The translations under genes and the position numbers were made by a program. Of a DNA stretch of 64,000 nt, positions 23,334 to 36,044 are shown in pieces; position 1 is the stretch's first letter, and the number at the start of each line of letters is the position of its first letter. A model generated the notes under the pieces. It made no database searches and was not told where the DNA came from. It saw nothing but the letters and a program-made list of their open reading frames with translations. Source of the DNA: Laetiporus sulphureus 93-53 (lineage: Eukaryota; Basidiomycota; Agaricomycetes; Polyporales; Laetiporaceae); assembly GCF_001632365.1 (NCBI RefSeq), contig NW_024468524.1:231046-295045 (forward strand), given 5' to 3'.

Positions 23334-25499
23334 GTGCAGTCTGCCTCTTTCCCTCTCTTTCCCCTCCTGCAAGCGATGCTTAGACTCAGGTCCTCATTCT
23401 CCCTGCCCTTCACCACCCTCAGTCTCTCCCCTCCGCACTCCACCTTCCACTCGTCCCACAAGCGACCTAGAGGGCTCTGGAAAGGTCACCATGAGCCTAC
23501 ACCCAATTTAGTACTTCCTCTCCATGCCTTTTCCCCGGCTTCCCTCTCCCATGCTCGTGCTGCCAGTGTCCTCGATGACGATGACCACTATTTCTCCTGC
23601 TCAAGCTTCTCCAAGCATCGTCACTGCATAGGCTACTTAGACTCAGTCATCGATCTCGACCTCCCTTCTCCCTTTGCTAGCAGTGTTTCCGGCTCCCGCA
23701 CTCCCTTCTCTGACCACCACACTAACTATGCGCCTGTCCACCTGCTCATCTGCCATGTAGCCACCATCACCTCGATCCTCAACAGCATGGAAGCCCTTTT
23801 TTCCTCAAAGGGCAAGCAGCCCACCACCACAGATTACGATGACTGGCAACTTTAAGGAGCTTTTTGCACGGGCCCTCAATCGATATGCCAGTGAGCTCCT
23901 TGATTGTCTCTATGCGTGTTTGTCTAAACTCCACCCTTCTCAGCTGACAATATCTCAGAGGTCCTACCACTCCTTCGTGCCATCATTCATGAGTGCCATC
24001 ACTTCCTCAACATTCACCCCGATTCCTCTGTTGTGTTCGCTGACCTGCCCGTATGGTGCAATACTCGCTCCCCTGAAACTATGATGCCCACTAATGAGCA
24101 TCTCTCTCATGGCTGGGGCTCCGACTTTGACTCGACCATGGACTTTCCGGAGCATCGCTCTCTGTATGTTTGCCCTCTTCCCATCACCCATGAGTGCTCA
24201 CCCATTCACAGCACACCAGAGCTCCCCACAACCTTCCACGCCATGTTTAGCATGGCACTCTACCACATGGCCTTGCTCATCCAATCCGATAGATGCCTCG
24301 CTCTCCCGGGTGGGCCTAATGAGCTGTACGACTGGTGGCTCACCGCACTTGATGTCTTCGAAACTGGCGAGAACCTCCCAAGCCAGACCGGCGGACTCGC
24401 AGTGACCTCCACCTTCTCAGACGATGCTGAGGAGTGGTGCATGGTGATCGCCTAGGGGCGCATGCTCATCAGTCTTGCCGATGCAAAGGTCGTGCACACA
24501 AGGGCGCTTGCTCAGCAGGGCGCACCCGTGGATGAGTACTGCTACATCTCACCACATCGCCATTCCCAATGAGTGAGCCAAATTGGCTGCTTAACTCACC
24601 ATTTGCCATGATCGCTGCCGCGTGCCCACTGGTGTCGTGGCGGATGAGCCTCTATTCAGCCAGCGCACATGAAGTGATGACGCTTGCAATGGACCAGTTC
24701 TCATGCAGAATCTTTCATGTGCCACATTTGCACTGTCGACACTCGCAAAACCCACATGGATACAGCCCAGCATTGCCGGCCATGCCCCAGCAGTTGTTCT
24801 CTCCAAGCCTGCATCTATCTGCGCACCGGATGAGCACTCCGCCAGTTTGGTGACATGTCAGCATCATTCTTGTGCCCGTGGGAGCTGTTCAACATCACGA
24901 CAGATGTGCTAGGTGTAGCGGAGCAGCTGGAGGACAGAATGCAGCATGCGTACTGGGCACAATGGGCTGAGTTGGTACTGACGCAGATGAAGATGGAGGC
25001 AGACATGGAGCATTGGCATGCCTCTCTGGCAGCGGCACGCAGATGGTGTTGGCTCATGATGGGTGATGCGATTGTTGAGCAGCTCGAGGAGGTGCTGGGC
25101 CACAGAGACGAAGGCGTGCTGCATAGCGAGGAAGCAAAGAAAGCGAGGGAGGATCTGGTCAAGGCAGTGAATTTGTTCGTGCACGTGAAGGATGCAGAGG
25201 CCAAGGCTGGGATCGACTCAATTGCACTAAAGCAAGGTGAGAGGAAGAGCAACGTGAAGGAACTGTTGGCAGAGGTGTTTCTGTCACGCGCGAACTTGGA
25301 GGTGGGCGAAGAGAGGTGGGAAGCACTGTGTGCAAGGGCAGCATGTGAGCTCTGCGAAGCAGAGAGCATGGTGACCTTGTCCTCGAGAGAGGAATGGAAA
25401 GTGCAACAGCAAGGGGAGGTGGATGGGGATGTGAATGACAAGATTGATTTGAGTCGAGGCAGGTGGGGATGGTTGCTGGCTTTCTTGCAGCATGAATGA
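23334..25499 (+). pseudogene. Hypothetical conserved protein, frameshifted
   Basis: Three in-order plus-strand segments look like one gene. The first (23,334-23,855) is Ser/Pro-rich and ends with SMEALFSSKGKQ. The middle (about 23,840-24,850) includes RCLALPGGPNELYDWWLTAL and, in another frame, RRMSLYSASAHEVMTLAMDQ. The last (24,855-25,499) is helical and Glu/Ala-rich with AEQLEDRMQHAYWAQWAEL. The gene appears nearly full length but needs at least three frame changes and has stops near 24,455 and 24,570. Function is unknown; the helical tail could be TPR-like. Confidence 0.4.
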
Positions 25500-26229
25500 G
25501 CATTCCATGAGTCATACGAAGATCATCTGGACGTCAGCCATGAACTCGATACTGCCTCTGTTCCCCAGTGCAAGCACATTCGTGCTCATTGAATGAATCA
25601 TATTCCACCTCAGGCGCTACATCGCACACACAACGTGTCAGTGGTGCAGTCTCATGTGGCCAATCAGCACTATCCTGAGCTCATCCGTGTCTGATTATGC
25701 ATCATGCAATGTTGCTAGCTATGCGCAGGGTTGCCGCATGCAAGTTGAAGTCACAGAATCTAAGAAAGCTGCATTAATTGCCTATCCTATACATACTCTT
25801 CATCACAGATGGTCAGACTGGTACGTCCAGAAAGCTTGAGCTTGACCATATTCACATCGCACTGCCCTTCCAAATTCTCGCCGAGAGCGCCTCAGTCCTC
25901 TCTTCGCCCCCGAAGCCACCTGCACACCAATCAAACCTTCAGCCCAGAACTCAGAACCCAGAACCAGCTATTGACCACAACCTCGCCAAAACACACTGAA
26001 AACCCCCCTGAAACCTGCGTATCACAGGCTTTATTCACTGGTGCGCTGCGACTCAGACTCGGCATGGGCGAATCACTATTGTCCGCTCCAGACATATTAT
26101 TAGCATTAAAATATTCAGTCGATGTGCCACTCTCAAAAGATGAAAACGGGGCATACCCATTGCCCATACACTGTGATGCATCGAAAACATCCATGAGTAC
26201 AGCAGACTAGTGGAAAGAAGGTGACCTAC
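25500..26229. other. Mostly unassigned; short plus-strand ORF
   Basis: A 134-codon plus-strand frame (25,809-26,210) includes MGESLLSAPDILLALKYSVD but resembles nothing I know. The region directly abuts the inverted half of the FAD monooxygenase, so it holds one breakpoint of that rearrangement. Confidence 0.3.
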
Positions 26230-27073
26230 CATGTGCAGTTTTTGTGAAAGTGGGTTTCACGGAGATGCAGCTTCGAGTATGTTCTTGGAAACAAGACTAC
26301 AATACATGATTGTCCCGGTCCATACTGGCTTGGCCTTTCCAGCAGCTTAGAAGCCTTGGCATCATCTCCAGCTTGTTTGGCTTATTCAGCAAGTGAATGA
26401 TACAGCACATCACGAATGATTGATTTGATGCCATCGCAGCCAAGGACATCGCAGGTCCCAGGACAGCCATCAGCAAATTGTAGACCTATCTCGCCAGAGT
26501 CCTTTGTGGTGTAACTCATCAGTCGCTTGGACAAATGCAGCTTGCATGAGTCCGGAACATGCTTCTTGAGGACTTTATGAAAGTGTGCTCTGTGATACGT
26601 GACAAATGAACCTAAAACGATCAAAGCGTGAGCGCGCAACCGAGGCAGTGAGTGGTTAGACTTTGCTTTCGATCTCTGCCATGAAAATGCCCTGCGGCTG
26701 ATCTGCCTTCTGTATATCAAGGGATGTGCTGTGCAAAAGTCTAGAGCATCGAGTCTTGGGCACCCATTAGTGCACGCACGAGCTATCTGCCCATCGTTCA
26801 TGTGTGTGATGGAAAGAAAATCTTCGTCCAGTCTGAGCTCTTTCAGGATCTTCCACACTCTTGGCCATACATCTATTCCAGCGCCGACCTCAGAAAGCAT
26901 GGCAGTCAACTCGTAGATGTCCACAGACACATTAGCGCATGACTTGTGGAATGAGAGTGCGAAGCAGAGTCCTTCAATTCCAGCACCGCTGTGATAGAAA
27001 AGTTCAGCAGCAGTCAATCCGCTGAATCTATCATGACTTACATGATCACAACCTTGAAGTTGGGCTCAACCAT
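26230..27073 (-). pseudogene. FAD-dependent monooxygenase, N-terminal half (inverted)
   Basis: These flavoproteins (salicylate-hydroxylase-like) hydroxylate aromatic compounds. The start ATG at 27,073 gives a short first exon ending VVII, a 50-60 bp intron, then GAGIEGLCFALSFHKS, the dinucleotide-binding GxGxxG fold with one Gly to Glu change. Later come VSVDIYELTAMLSEVGAGI, YHRAHFHKVLKKHVP, the second FAD motif CDVLGCDGIKS, and WTGTIMY near the end. The last exon stops at a GTAGGT donor at 26,229. The sequence that should follow lies 1.5 kb away on the other strand. Confidence 0.75.
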
Positions 27074-27715
27074 GTCTCTCGAGGAGCTGGATCACTTTGA
27101 TGTAAGTTCTCATATATCATATACTGATCCTACAAGTGATCGACAATGTCTGCTTCAAGGTGACTGATGGCAACAGCCGCTGACATGGCATTTCTGCTTG
27201 CTGAATCAAAGTTGCCACATTTGTCAGTCAGCGCAGATAAATAGAAGATGTGTTGATGCTGGGACAGTGGAGGGAGATTGTTTCAAGCTATCCCAAAGTC
27301 TTTCTAGAAATAGTACACGTGGATGGCACAGCCGGAGACTAGTGAGATGGCTGAGATGGCCACGATAATCAGGGCCTAAGGATCATCTTCGTTGTTTGCA
27401 TGCGAGTTGATGTCCAATGGACGTTATCTGTCTTTAATTCAAAGCGGTTGTTAGCATACAAATAGAGGGCGGATGAAGCAATCGTTCAGATGCCCCACCT
27501 ACATCGTGGCTACTGCAGTTAAGAAGCTTTGCTGTGGCACACAGTCTTAGTGTTTTGGCACTGTATCTCCGCATGACAAGTCCTGCTGATATGGAAGCAA
27601 AGAAGCCATGGAGAATGCAGTAAAAGTCTCAATACATGACTCCAGCACGCCACACATTGTAGTGCATGGTCATGAGGGAAGTGCAGTACTAGCGCAATGT
27701 CCAACTGCATTTTAG
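27074..27715. other. Spacer between the two monooxygenase halves
   Basis: No domain is recognised. It holds the promoter side of the N-terminal half and, at its right end, intron sequence leading to the C-terminal half. Confidence 0.4.
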
Positions 27716-28537
27716 TTTGTCATCACATATCCGATTTCACAGGGCCAACAGATCAACTTCAGTGCGTACATATCTGAACCTGCGTCAGAAGGCACACCGT
27801 ACAATAGATCCTGGATGCGCAAGTGCAGAAAGGAAGTTTCATCGAGGCCTTCTCTGTATTCGAGTCCCATATGCAGGATCTGTTGAATGTACGCTGACTC
27901 TTGCAACCTATCATTTTCTTCTCTTTGACGATGATGTTTTTTGCATTTATATCAGTGTGTTGGCAATATCTCTGCATGGGAGATTCATGTCCTTCCACTG
28001 TTGCCCACATATGTGGGTCAATCGCATTGCACTTTTGGGCGATGCGGTCAGTATCATCCTCATCTATTTGTAAGCGGTTAGCATTCATGCCGATGCAACT
28101 GTGGATATATAGACACATGTGATGACTCCCTTCCAAGGTTCAGGAGCTGTGCAAGCAATTGAGGTAAGCAGTCGCACCTGCATATTGTGTACTTTACTGA
28201 CTCTCCGAACAAGAATGGCTTCATCCTGGCCACGTTATTCGCGCATCCTCGCATCATGCATGAAACGCTCCCGCAAGCGCTGCAGGTTTATGACCAGATC
28301 CAGCGTTCTTTTTTGCAATGAATGGTGACAAATCCGTGAGTGGCAGGGCAGATATACGACCTGCAGGGTGAAGGAACAGAGAAGCTGACATGGAAGGAAA
28401 GCATCACTGGTGGCGTGTCCAAGGCGCAGTTGGAGTCGATGAAAAAAACTCTGCAAAGCATGTTTGAGTGGTTGAAGGACAGCAGCGCAATATCTAATCG
28501 GGATAGAGCTCTGGAGACATTGGAGGTTGCAGCTTGA
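27716..28537 (+). pseudogene. FAD-dependent monooxygenase, C-terminal half
   Basis: This half starts right after an acceptor (TTTTAG) with FVITYPISQGQQINFSAYI, continues to NRIALLGDA (third FAD motif), an intron, then MTPFQGSGAVQAIE, and ends KLTWKESITGG...QSMFEWLKDSSAISNRDRA with a stop at 28,537. These blocks supply exactly what the minus-strand N-terminal half lacks, with no overlap. Frameshifts occur after the GDA motif and in the following helix region. Confidence 0.75.
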
Positions 28538-29119
28538 AGTGGAAATGAGGCCAATCTGTCCTGACGGGAGTATAAAAGATGGGCCCGCAAAGTATAGAAG
28601 CTGTCTATGGTGTCGATAACAGAGTGTAGCTACGAATGGATTCAGGTAGTGGACGTGGGCATCTTCAATCGCAATCGAGTCAATATCCCATGATATACAA
28701 ACACTTGTATTGGTACCACTGTCAAGCGAGCTATGACGGGATTTTCAATGCATGGTTACCGTGGTGATTAGACGGTACTAGTGATCAATACTTACACCAA
28801 TTCCGGTTTGTACCCTGCGAACTAGTAATAGAGAGGCTCCTTAGCATTGTCCATTGCCACATTTTCTATTTATCTTCGCTCGTATCTCTCTCCCTTGTCG
28901 TGTAGGATGAGAGATGAAATGGTTCTGGCCAATGCCCTCTTGGAGCCCCAGCAGATCACGAGCCTGCAGTCCTGGGCCACTGGCATAGTACTTACTCCCA
29001 ACTTTTTAGCAATCGAGAATGTTCACCTCAACTGTGAGGTCTACCTGATGTAGCTTGAGCTATATATTATCTGAACTCATTGCTGCTGAACGTACAACAT
29101 AAGCTGCGCTTGATTGCTA
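28538..29119. other. No gene recognised
   Basis: A short plus-strand frame at 28,847-29,053 has no known domain. Nothing else is visible. Confidence 0.4.
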
Positions 29120-30190
29120 CTTGATCACGCTTGTTCACCTCCATTTTTTAATTTCATGCCTCACAGAGCCCGGATTCACTGTGTCTCGCTACGCTCATCT
29201 TTGGTTCACCTCCCGGTCTCTATCTATGGTCTGCTATTGGAATGGCAGATAGTAGGTTTGTGGCAGGCACTCGTATCCATAGCTTGTATGGCTCATTCAT
29301 CTGCAGCAGCCGCAGAACCTTGCAGTCCAGTTGTCTTTGGTCTCGTCAAGCAGATGATCACCCAGTGATGAGAGCTGCAAGGTGGGGGACTATGTCAGCT
29401 GGACTGGCATGGCCGCTGCATCTTCCTATGCCCATTACCAGTCTGGAGGGTCTGGGGAAGAAGGGGTTGGAAACCATTAAGATCGACCCTCAGTATGCTG
29501 AGACGTGGTGAGTAATGATGTACAGTATCTTCTAGAGACCTTCTTATAACGAGTTGTTGTGTAGGTGGAGATTGCTCTTTTACATGACCTTCATTCTGCA
29601 ATGTCTATGACTGTGGAAGCAGTGATTTCGGATGACTGGGAGATCATCATAAGTGCTGCTCATCTGATGACATTATTATTATCCATTCACTCCATGCTGA
29701 ATATATTAAGGAATACATGCTTCGCACGTAAAGGAACTTCTTCTCTTCCAGGTCAGAGTCGCCGTAGTAGGCAGAGATTGATGTCTGGGTTGTGGGTCGC
29801 ACCAGAGTCAAGCTGAAAGTCGGTCAGTGTATTGGGGTAGTCCATGAAGGCAACACGAATGCTGACATAACTGCAGTATCTCTCGAGCTGCATGGAAGAG
29901 CGGTGCTGTTAGTGACAAACACTGAAGTTAGCATAGCACCAAGCCCCATACGAAGTCATCGGTGTGTACAACGCGCACCTTGAAGTCATCCACGATACCA
30001 TCTCGTCGCACGCGATCAAAGGGACTGCGAATGGAATCGACCACACATCCGCGCAAGACGACTCAGAGCCTGTAGAGTACACCATCCTCAGACTGACTGA
30101 TGAGGAACAGGCACATGTACTCTCAAGGGCAGAGGAGTCTGCGTTCCAGAAGCGGATGAGTGGTGCTGTTGAGACAGATTCGAGCGTGTG
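29120..30190 (+). pseudogene. PEX1-like peroxisomal AAA ATPase, N-terminal fragment
   Basis: PEX1 extracts the import receptor from the peroxisome membrane. Blocks are RIHCVSLRSSLVHLPVSIYG; SWTGMAAASSYAHYQSGGSG in a neighbouring frame; ETIKIDPQYAET; DVVEIALLHDLHSA after an intron; SDDWEIIISAAHLMT; and, after an exon joint, VRVAVVG with EIDVWVVGRTRVKLKVG and TNTEVSIAP. This matches the N-terminal double-psi-barrel region of PEX1. The final 70 residues (VYNAHLEVIHDTISS...) are unassigned. Both AAA modules are absent. Frameshifts are frequent. Confidence 0.55.
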
Positions 30191-30934
30191 CTGATTGGAT
30201 TGTGTGTGATAGTTGCAACAAATATTGAGCAAGCCTGCCATGATGAAAACTGCATCAGGCGGACCGAGAGGGGATGTCGGCAGGCTGGTGGGCTCGATTT
30301 CTGGCTGCTGCTTGTGCAAGTGCTAAATGTTGTCTTCGTGTCACCACGTAGAAATGTGAGGTCACAGAGGACCACCTGCGCAGGGTGTTCAAGATGACTT
30401 GGCCATCTGTTCCCCCCAGAGAAACATGTACGGCTGGAATGGATGTGCGTACTATTTGCTGCAGGATCAGTTACAACTGATCATGATATGCGAAAATCAT
30501 TAGGTATCGTATGTTCATCTCAGATCGGAGTGGCGAGATGCCTCTTCCTCCGGAAGGGACAGATGTAGGAAGCAGGATGACATATATGTAGGCAATGGCT
30601 TGGTGAGTATTTTTGCAAGATTTCCTATGAATTCTAGTATCAATCCCGACCTGAATTATGTCCCAGGACATTACTAGCGATCAGTCCACAATCCATAAGC
30701 AATGAGCAAATTGTATCTCGAAGTCACATTATCAACTACACAAATGTACAAGTAACAACTATGACAGCATTGAGAGGTACGCTACAAAAGCAAGGCAATT
30801 TACAGTGACATTATAAGGTAAGAAAGTAGTGGGGGTCAGTGTCTGAAGCACTCAGCAGGCGTATCCATCATCACTTGTTTCCGCTCGTGGAGTGCTCCAC
30901 GGGGCACCTTCAGCCCTCATAAAAAAGAAGACAT
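30191..30934. other. No gene recognised
   Basis: This holds only short frames and AT-rich stretches between the PEX1-like fragment and the 3' end of the secreted-protein gene. Confidence 0.4.
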
Positions 30935-31690
30935 ATGTGCACGGGGTAGCAAAAGCTTAAGTTGTAGGTGTAGAGGGCATTGTTCATGCTCAACGTGTAG
31001 ATGAGATTGTTCTGCATGCAGGAGAGGCAGAGGGAGAAGTTGTCCACGTCGTTGTTCACTGCGAGCACAGCATAGTCCTCCGATTCATCCTGGAGTGGGT
31101 CTGGGATCAGTGTTCGGTGTGATTAGAGGTATGCTAGAGGTGCTACTCACCACTCCGCAGTAGATCTCAGTGACCGTGGGGTAGCTCTCGGCGACAGTGA
31201 TGGTGAATTGGATCTCTTTGCCCTCGTTGATGGCAAAGTCGTATGCTCCGAGGCCATTAGTTCTCACTGGAGTTGGGTTGGGGGTAGAGCCCACCATCTG
31301 TCAATGTAAAGTACGGCCACTGATTTGAGCCCCATGACTCGTATGCCTGTGAAAAAGCATCGATGAGACATGCCCGCATTATGCAGAGTAAGCGGTACTA
31401 CTCACCGAGATGACCCATTCATTCGCCAGAGGCCTAGTACCTGGCAGGCCCCATGTGAGCACGAGCGGCACACTGATATCATTTGCGTTGGGCTGTGTGA
31501 GGTTGTATGCCACGAGCGTGAACCTGTGTGACAGCAAGGCAGTGGAGCCATCGGGTAGGTCAACACAAGACGTGCTGGTGTTCTAGCAGGACTGCAGGGT
31601 GGAAAGGGCGAGCGAGGTGCCAGCAAGGAGGGCTGTGGTGAGGGACAATGCATATGCGAACGTTATGATTGTTAATTAGACATTAAACAG
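30935..31690 (-). pseudogene. Small secreted hypothetical protein
   Basis: Minus-strand exons give a hydrophobic signal-like start (ALSLTTALLAGTSLALS), an in-frame TAG soon after LQSC, then CVDLPDGSTALL and LTWGLPGTRPLANEWVIS before a GTGAGT donor. Later exons read GAYDFAINEGKEIQFTITV with VTEIYCGV (donor GTGAGT) and DNFSLCLSCMQNNLIY. The canonical start ATG is not visible in frame. It resembles many basidiomycete small secreted proteins but has no named domain. Stop and lost start suggest a pseudogene. Confidence 0.45.
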
Positions 31691-33095
31691 GGGGTATTGA
31701 GATCTGTGTTTAAGTGGAGAGGGTGACGTGGATAGAGTGTCGTGAGTGGCGGCTTCTGGAAGGACGGGGTGCGGGTATTTATGCGATGCGCAACTTGGGC
31801 AGGTCCAGATTGGCTGCCCTCAGCAAGGTACTAAAAGCGTTGCATTGTGATTGTGCATGCCCCCACGGTGTTGGGCCCTAGGTTGTGGTGGTGGGGGTTC
31901 AGCAAAGATGAGGCATCACAATCAAAATCAGTCCATCGAGAGCCTGTTTCATTGTGCTTGGCAAAGACGATGGAGGCCTGATTGGCCTGCATGTGTACAT
32001 GGTGGGGAGGCAGCCCAGCTGGTGCCCAGAGCAGGGAATGCAGCCCACACCCTGGATGGGCATGCTGTGTCGGCGCTGAAATGCTGCTCGTCATGGTCAG
32101 TTGTGTGCTATTGAGAGCTAGTGCTTGAGCTGCAGCAACATGAAATGAAAGATGCTCCATAAGTTGTGCAGCAAATGCTGCATGTGGCAGTTCCACAAGA
32201 TGGCAGCTAGGATCACGGCGTGATGTGTGTGAGAGATGGTAGTGGGTTGGTGGTGCTGAAACGCAGTTTCACATTATTAACTTTGACCACAACTTGGCCT
32301 TCATATCATAATCTTATTAGTCATGATAGTGAGATGATAAGATATCTTGAAACAAGCTGGGGAACCTGCACAGCTCCAGGAATCCTCCTTTAACGAGGCA
32401 CTGTCGAGGACTTGCAGAGGCAAAGACTGTGACCGGATCAGTGACTTCGATCGTTTATGATCTGCCTAATGTCGCACAATCACATGGCATGTCACGGAGC
32501 GCGCAACGCAGCCACTCATGTCAATGATCGCAGAAGTGATGGTATCCAGAGGAATAAAGTTGATGCCCTATTTGCGTACAACATCAGCTCTTAGCAACAA
32601 AATGCTGGGATACCGAGCTTCGTAGGAAACGCACCTTGTGGTCGTCGGGGAAGCATCTGAGCTTCGGCGCACTTTGCACCAATGAGGGGTACCACTCGTG
32701 CATGTTCCATGCACCATCCAGGCCCTGGCCCTCATGCACAACCAACGGGTCCAACACTATCTTCTTGCCAGCGGCATAAAGGATCTGTTCAATTCTGCAT
32801 AGCCAGTGCCCAACGCCCAGTCAGGCAGGCTTGGCTCCTCAGCAATTGCAAATTGGGAGCATCTAATGTGGGAGGATGTTGCGTTTAGAACAGTAATGCA
32901 GTCCCAGATATTAGTATGTACTTTGGAAGACGCCTATAGAACTTGTGAACAATACCTGGGGAGGCTCAGGCAAAGGCGAAGAGAGGCGAAGTTGACAAAA
33001 CTGCGTACTCTGGCTATACTCAACTCGAATGATGACAGATTGATCACGAAATTGACACGCCACAGTAAACAAGAAAGAATACGGTCAATGAGCAT
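31691..33095. other. No gene recognised
   Basis: Frames near 31,831-32,196 (minus) and 32,806-33,099 (plus) are short and unmatched. The left part is the upstream region of the secreted-protein gene. Confidence 0.35.
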
Positions 33096-33099
33096 GTAA

Positions 33100-36044
33100 T
33101 TATGATGCTGGCGACCGTCAGATACTACCGTTGTGGATGACGTGGGTCACAGTGCAGTGAAGCTATAATTTGGCAGAGTCAGTATATGCTGTGCATAAAC
33201 ACAAAGATAAATGCACACCTCATTGTATGTTTCTTCCAGCAAACCCCAGTGAAGCTGTGCCAGCTCACCCTGAAGAAGTACAACCTTTGGTGTGTTGACG
33301 ATGCTCACATCAAGGCTGCGGTCAGCCAAGGCAGCCTTCTACCTCTTGAAAAGAGGAATTTGGTTCCTTGCAGGCCTGTTGAATGCATAGATGATGGCGA
33401 CCTCGAGATTGCAGCCATCTGTGACAGGAGATGGCAGCCCAGACTGCCAATGGTTCCGGTCATGAAGACAACATCTTCATGCGACCTCGTGCCAAGCGCA
33501 ACCTCGTTTCGCTTGTGAGCCAGGAAGTCAGATGTATACTTGGCCATCATTGCATGCATGGCGTTAATATGTGACTGGAGAATCCACTTTCTTTCCGTCG
33601 ACCGTGCCGAGTGCGAGGCTGGAGATGAACGACGCGAGAGTCGAGACGTTGGGTAGTCGTAGACGAAGTTGCTGACAATCTTGCGGGTGTCGATCTTTGC
33701 TGTCTCCTGCAAGCCGTGGAGGACAGCATTGCAGATGTACATTGCCTGCAAGCTGACAGCATAGAGATCACGTCAAGAAGTGTTCTATAGAGAGATATAG
33801 GAAGGATCATACCTGTCGCATCCATGCTGGAACAAGTCATCATTACCGATTACTTTATGGGTCATGATCTTGCCCACAATAGCTCACATGAACCATGCAG
33901 CTGAGTCCAGATACCACTTCTCTGGAGGAGGGACATTCAATTGCACACTCTTCTTGACCAAATCATAGATGTCGTTGATCTCCTGGCCGTACTCCTTCAA
34001 GATGACTCCGCGGTGCATGGTGTCCTTGGCTGTGTATGAGAACAGCTTGGAAGGCTTTGACACCATGATCGTCTGCGAGCAGACATGAAGTTAACATTAT
34101 CCTGAAGGAGAAAGCTGATTCCGCTCACCTCCTTGAACAATCTCGAATGCTGCAGTGCAAACTCAATTATCTTCTCGACAGTCTGCCTATGTCAAAGACA
34201 CATCAGGGCAAATGTGAATGATGACGTTGAAGTCCCAGATGTATTAAACCTTGTTCCTGAACTCGGTGAGCTTCTTCTCGTCTGACAGGTCAAACTGGTA
34301 CTCCCGCTTGGGATCTACAAGAATACCGGCCTGGAACCGTCCACGACCGAAGATGATCGATGTATGCACATAGGGGTCTTGGTTCATCATTGCCTCTGTG
34401 TATGTTCTGTGGCCATCAGCCTATGAGAATGATCAGCACACATACCAAGCAGGCCCAGATTTGTCGGGAGGAAGAATATTAGTGACTGCTCAGTTGGCTG
34501 GATTTGGCTAAGATGAAACTGACCTTCTCTCCTGTGCTGTGCATGATCTGGTCATCCATACAGCTGTGGATCTTCCAGAATCCTGGCTTCATCGGGTGGC
34601 TGATCACAAGATCAGATGTCACATAAGAGTGTATGCCATTGGCATCAGCGTTCAAAACGACCAGGTGAAGGGCATCCTTGGTCTGCAATCCAGGGTTTTC
34701 AGTCCTCACCAGTCAGAGTCAAACATCACGGCACAAGATGCACCATGAGAATGAACTCGTACGAGCCATCATCCTGCAGGATCATGTGTGCCTTGGTGCA
34801 GTCCAGGAACTGGAAGTACTCCCAATCCATGCCAATTCGGTGAGCAAGATGACCATCAGCGGGCCGCCCTCAGTTCTAACAAGTTACTTTATTAGCACAC
34901 GAGCCAGATAAAAGATGACAGACTCTCACAATCTGTAGAGGTTGAAAATAGTGATGCCCTCCGATGCCAAAAAGTTGCCCACCTCTTTGCTGGGAGGTCC
35001 GCCACCACATATCTGGTCATTCAATTATCAGCGTGCACGAGCCAAAACACTTATAGGGTACTCACGAGGCCCTGACATGTCTTAAAATAGTCTACGTAGT
35101 CTGGGACGCTAGACCACATCTGTTAAGAAAACAGTTCATTTGTGTCACAGCCAATGTGCAGGTAAATCCTTACCTCGACCACTGCTGAAACAGCAGCGAT
35201 GCTGTCACATTTAGTTGCCTTGATAGCTTGAATCATCACATCTGGTGACAGCACAGTAGGAGGTGACTTAGGCTTGAAGAATGTGCATCTGTGATACCTG
35301 CCACAGGCTGTAGGGAATAGCAAGTTGTAGGGAATAGCAAGTTATATACCGGATGAGTGCAAAATCAATGCAGGAGCATTTGCACCCTTGAACTGATAGG
35401 AATGTCAACAATGGCCGTGGACAACAGCAAGTAAAGCTCTTCGAATAGTGGCAGGGATGAGGTGTTCAGTGCAATTGACGAAGGGTATTCTGTCTTGAGA
35501 AGGTTCCTCACCTTATCGGCGAGTTCCTCCATGGACGGTTCCAGCCTGATGAATAGGTGTTTAACTCCCACCTGGCTGATCAGGTGGATGATGGCAGCTG
35601 GTGAATTACATGAGGAGATGAGAAAGGCAGCGTAGCCTGCACACATGATGCTGATCACCATCGTGAAGTATGGAATGCCATCTGAGGGCAGGTCACTTGA
35701 GCCGCTAGTTCCGAACATAAAAGTGCAAGGAATATCTTACCTAACATAGCAAGAATTGCCACGGCTGGAGTTTCATGTATCCCAGGCTGTGAGCCAAGGC
35801 AGCTCCTGACAAGCTTTGTGCCTGTATGAACACCGCACACCACTTCGTGTCAGGTGATGTTTCTAGTTTCACCATTATTGTCGGTGAATGTAAAGACGCG
35901 GGGGAACGGAGAGTTCTGCGCCTGCCAGTCAAAAAGCTCAGGGACAGTCAATGAGCCCTTTAGAGGGGGGAGCTTGAAGGTCGTGCTTGAGTGGCCATAA
36001 ATCTGAGGGCAGGGAGGGAGTACGGGATGTGTGAGGACAGTCAT
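33100..36044 (-). pseudogene. NRPS-like adenylate-forming reductase, 3'-truncated
   Basis: These enzymes activate an aryl or alpha-keto acid with ATP, load it on a carrier domain and reduce or release it. The ATG at 36,044 starts MTVLTHPVLPPCPQIYGHSS. Then come PELFDWQAQNSP, IPYFTMVISIMCAGYAAF, HLISQVGVKHL, FEELYLLLS, HSYVTSDLVISHPMKPGFW with DDQIMHSTGEK (adenylation A8-like), and FSYTAKDTMHRGV. The reductase domain begins DVVFMTGTIGSLGCHLLSQ (NAD(P) site), continues VVLLQGELAQLHWGL and VTHVIHN, then ends. Introns are retained. There are multiple frameshifts, and most of the reductase is gone. Confidence 0.8.

Noticed and set aside
24815..25441. Long minus-strand Ser/Cys-rich ORF
   Set aside because: It is the antisense shadow of the plus-strand helical frame at 24,855-25,499, whose composition is far more protein-like.
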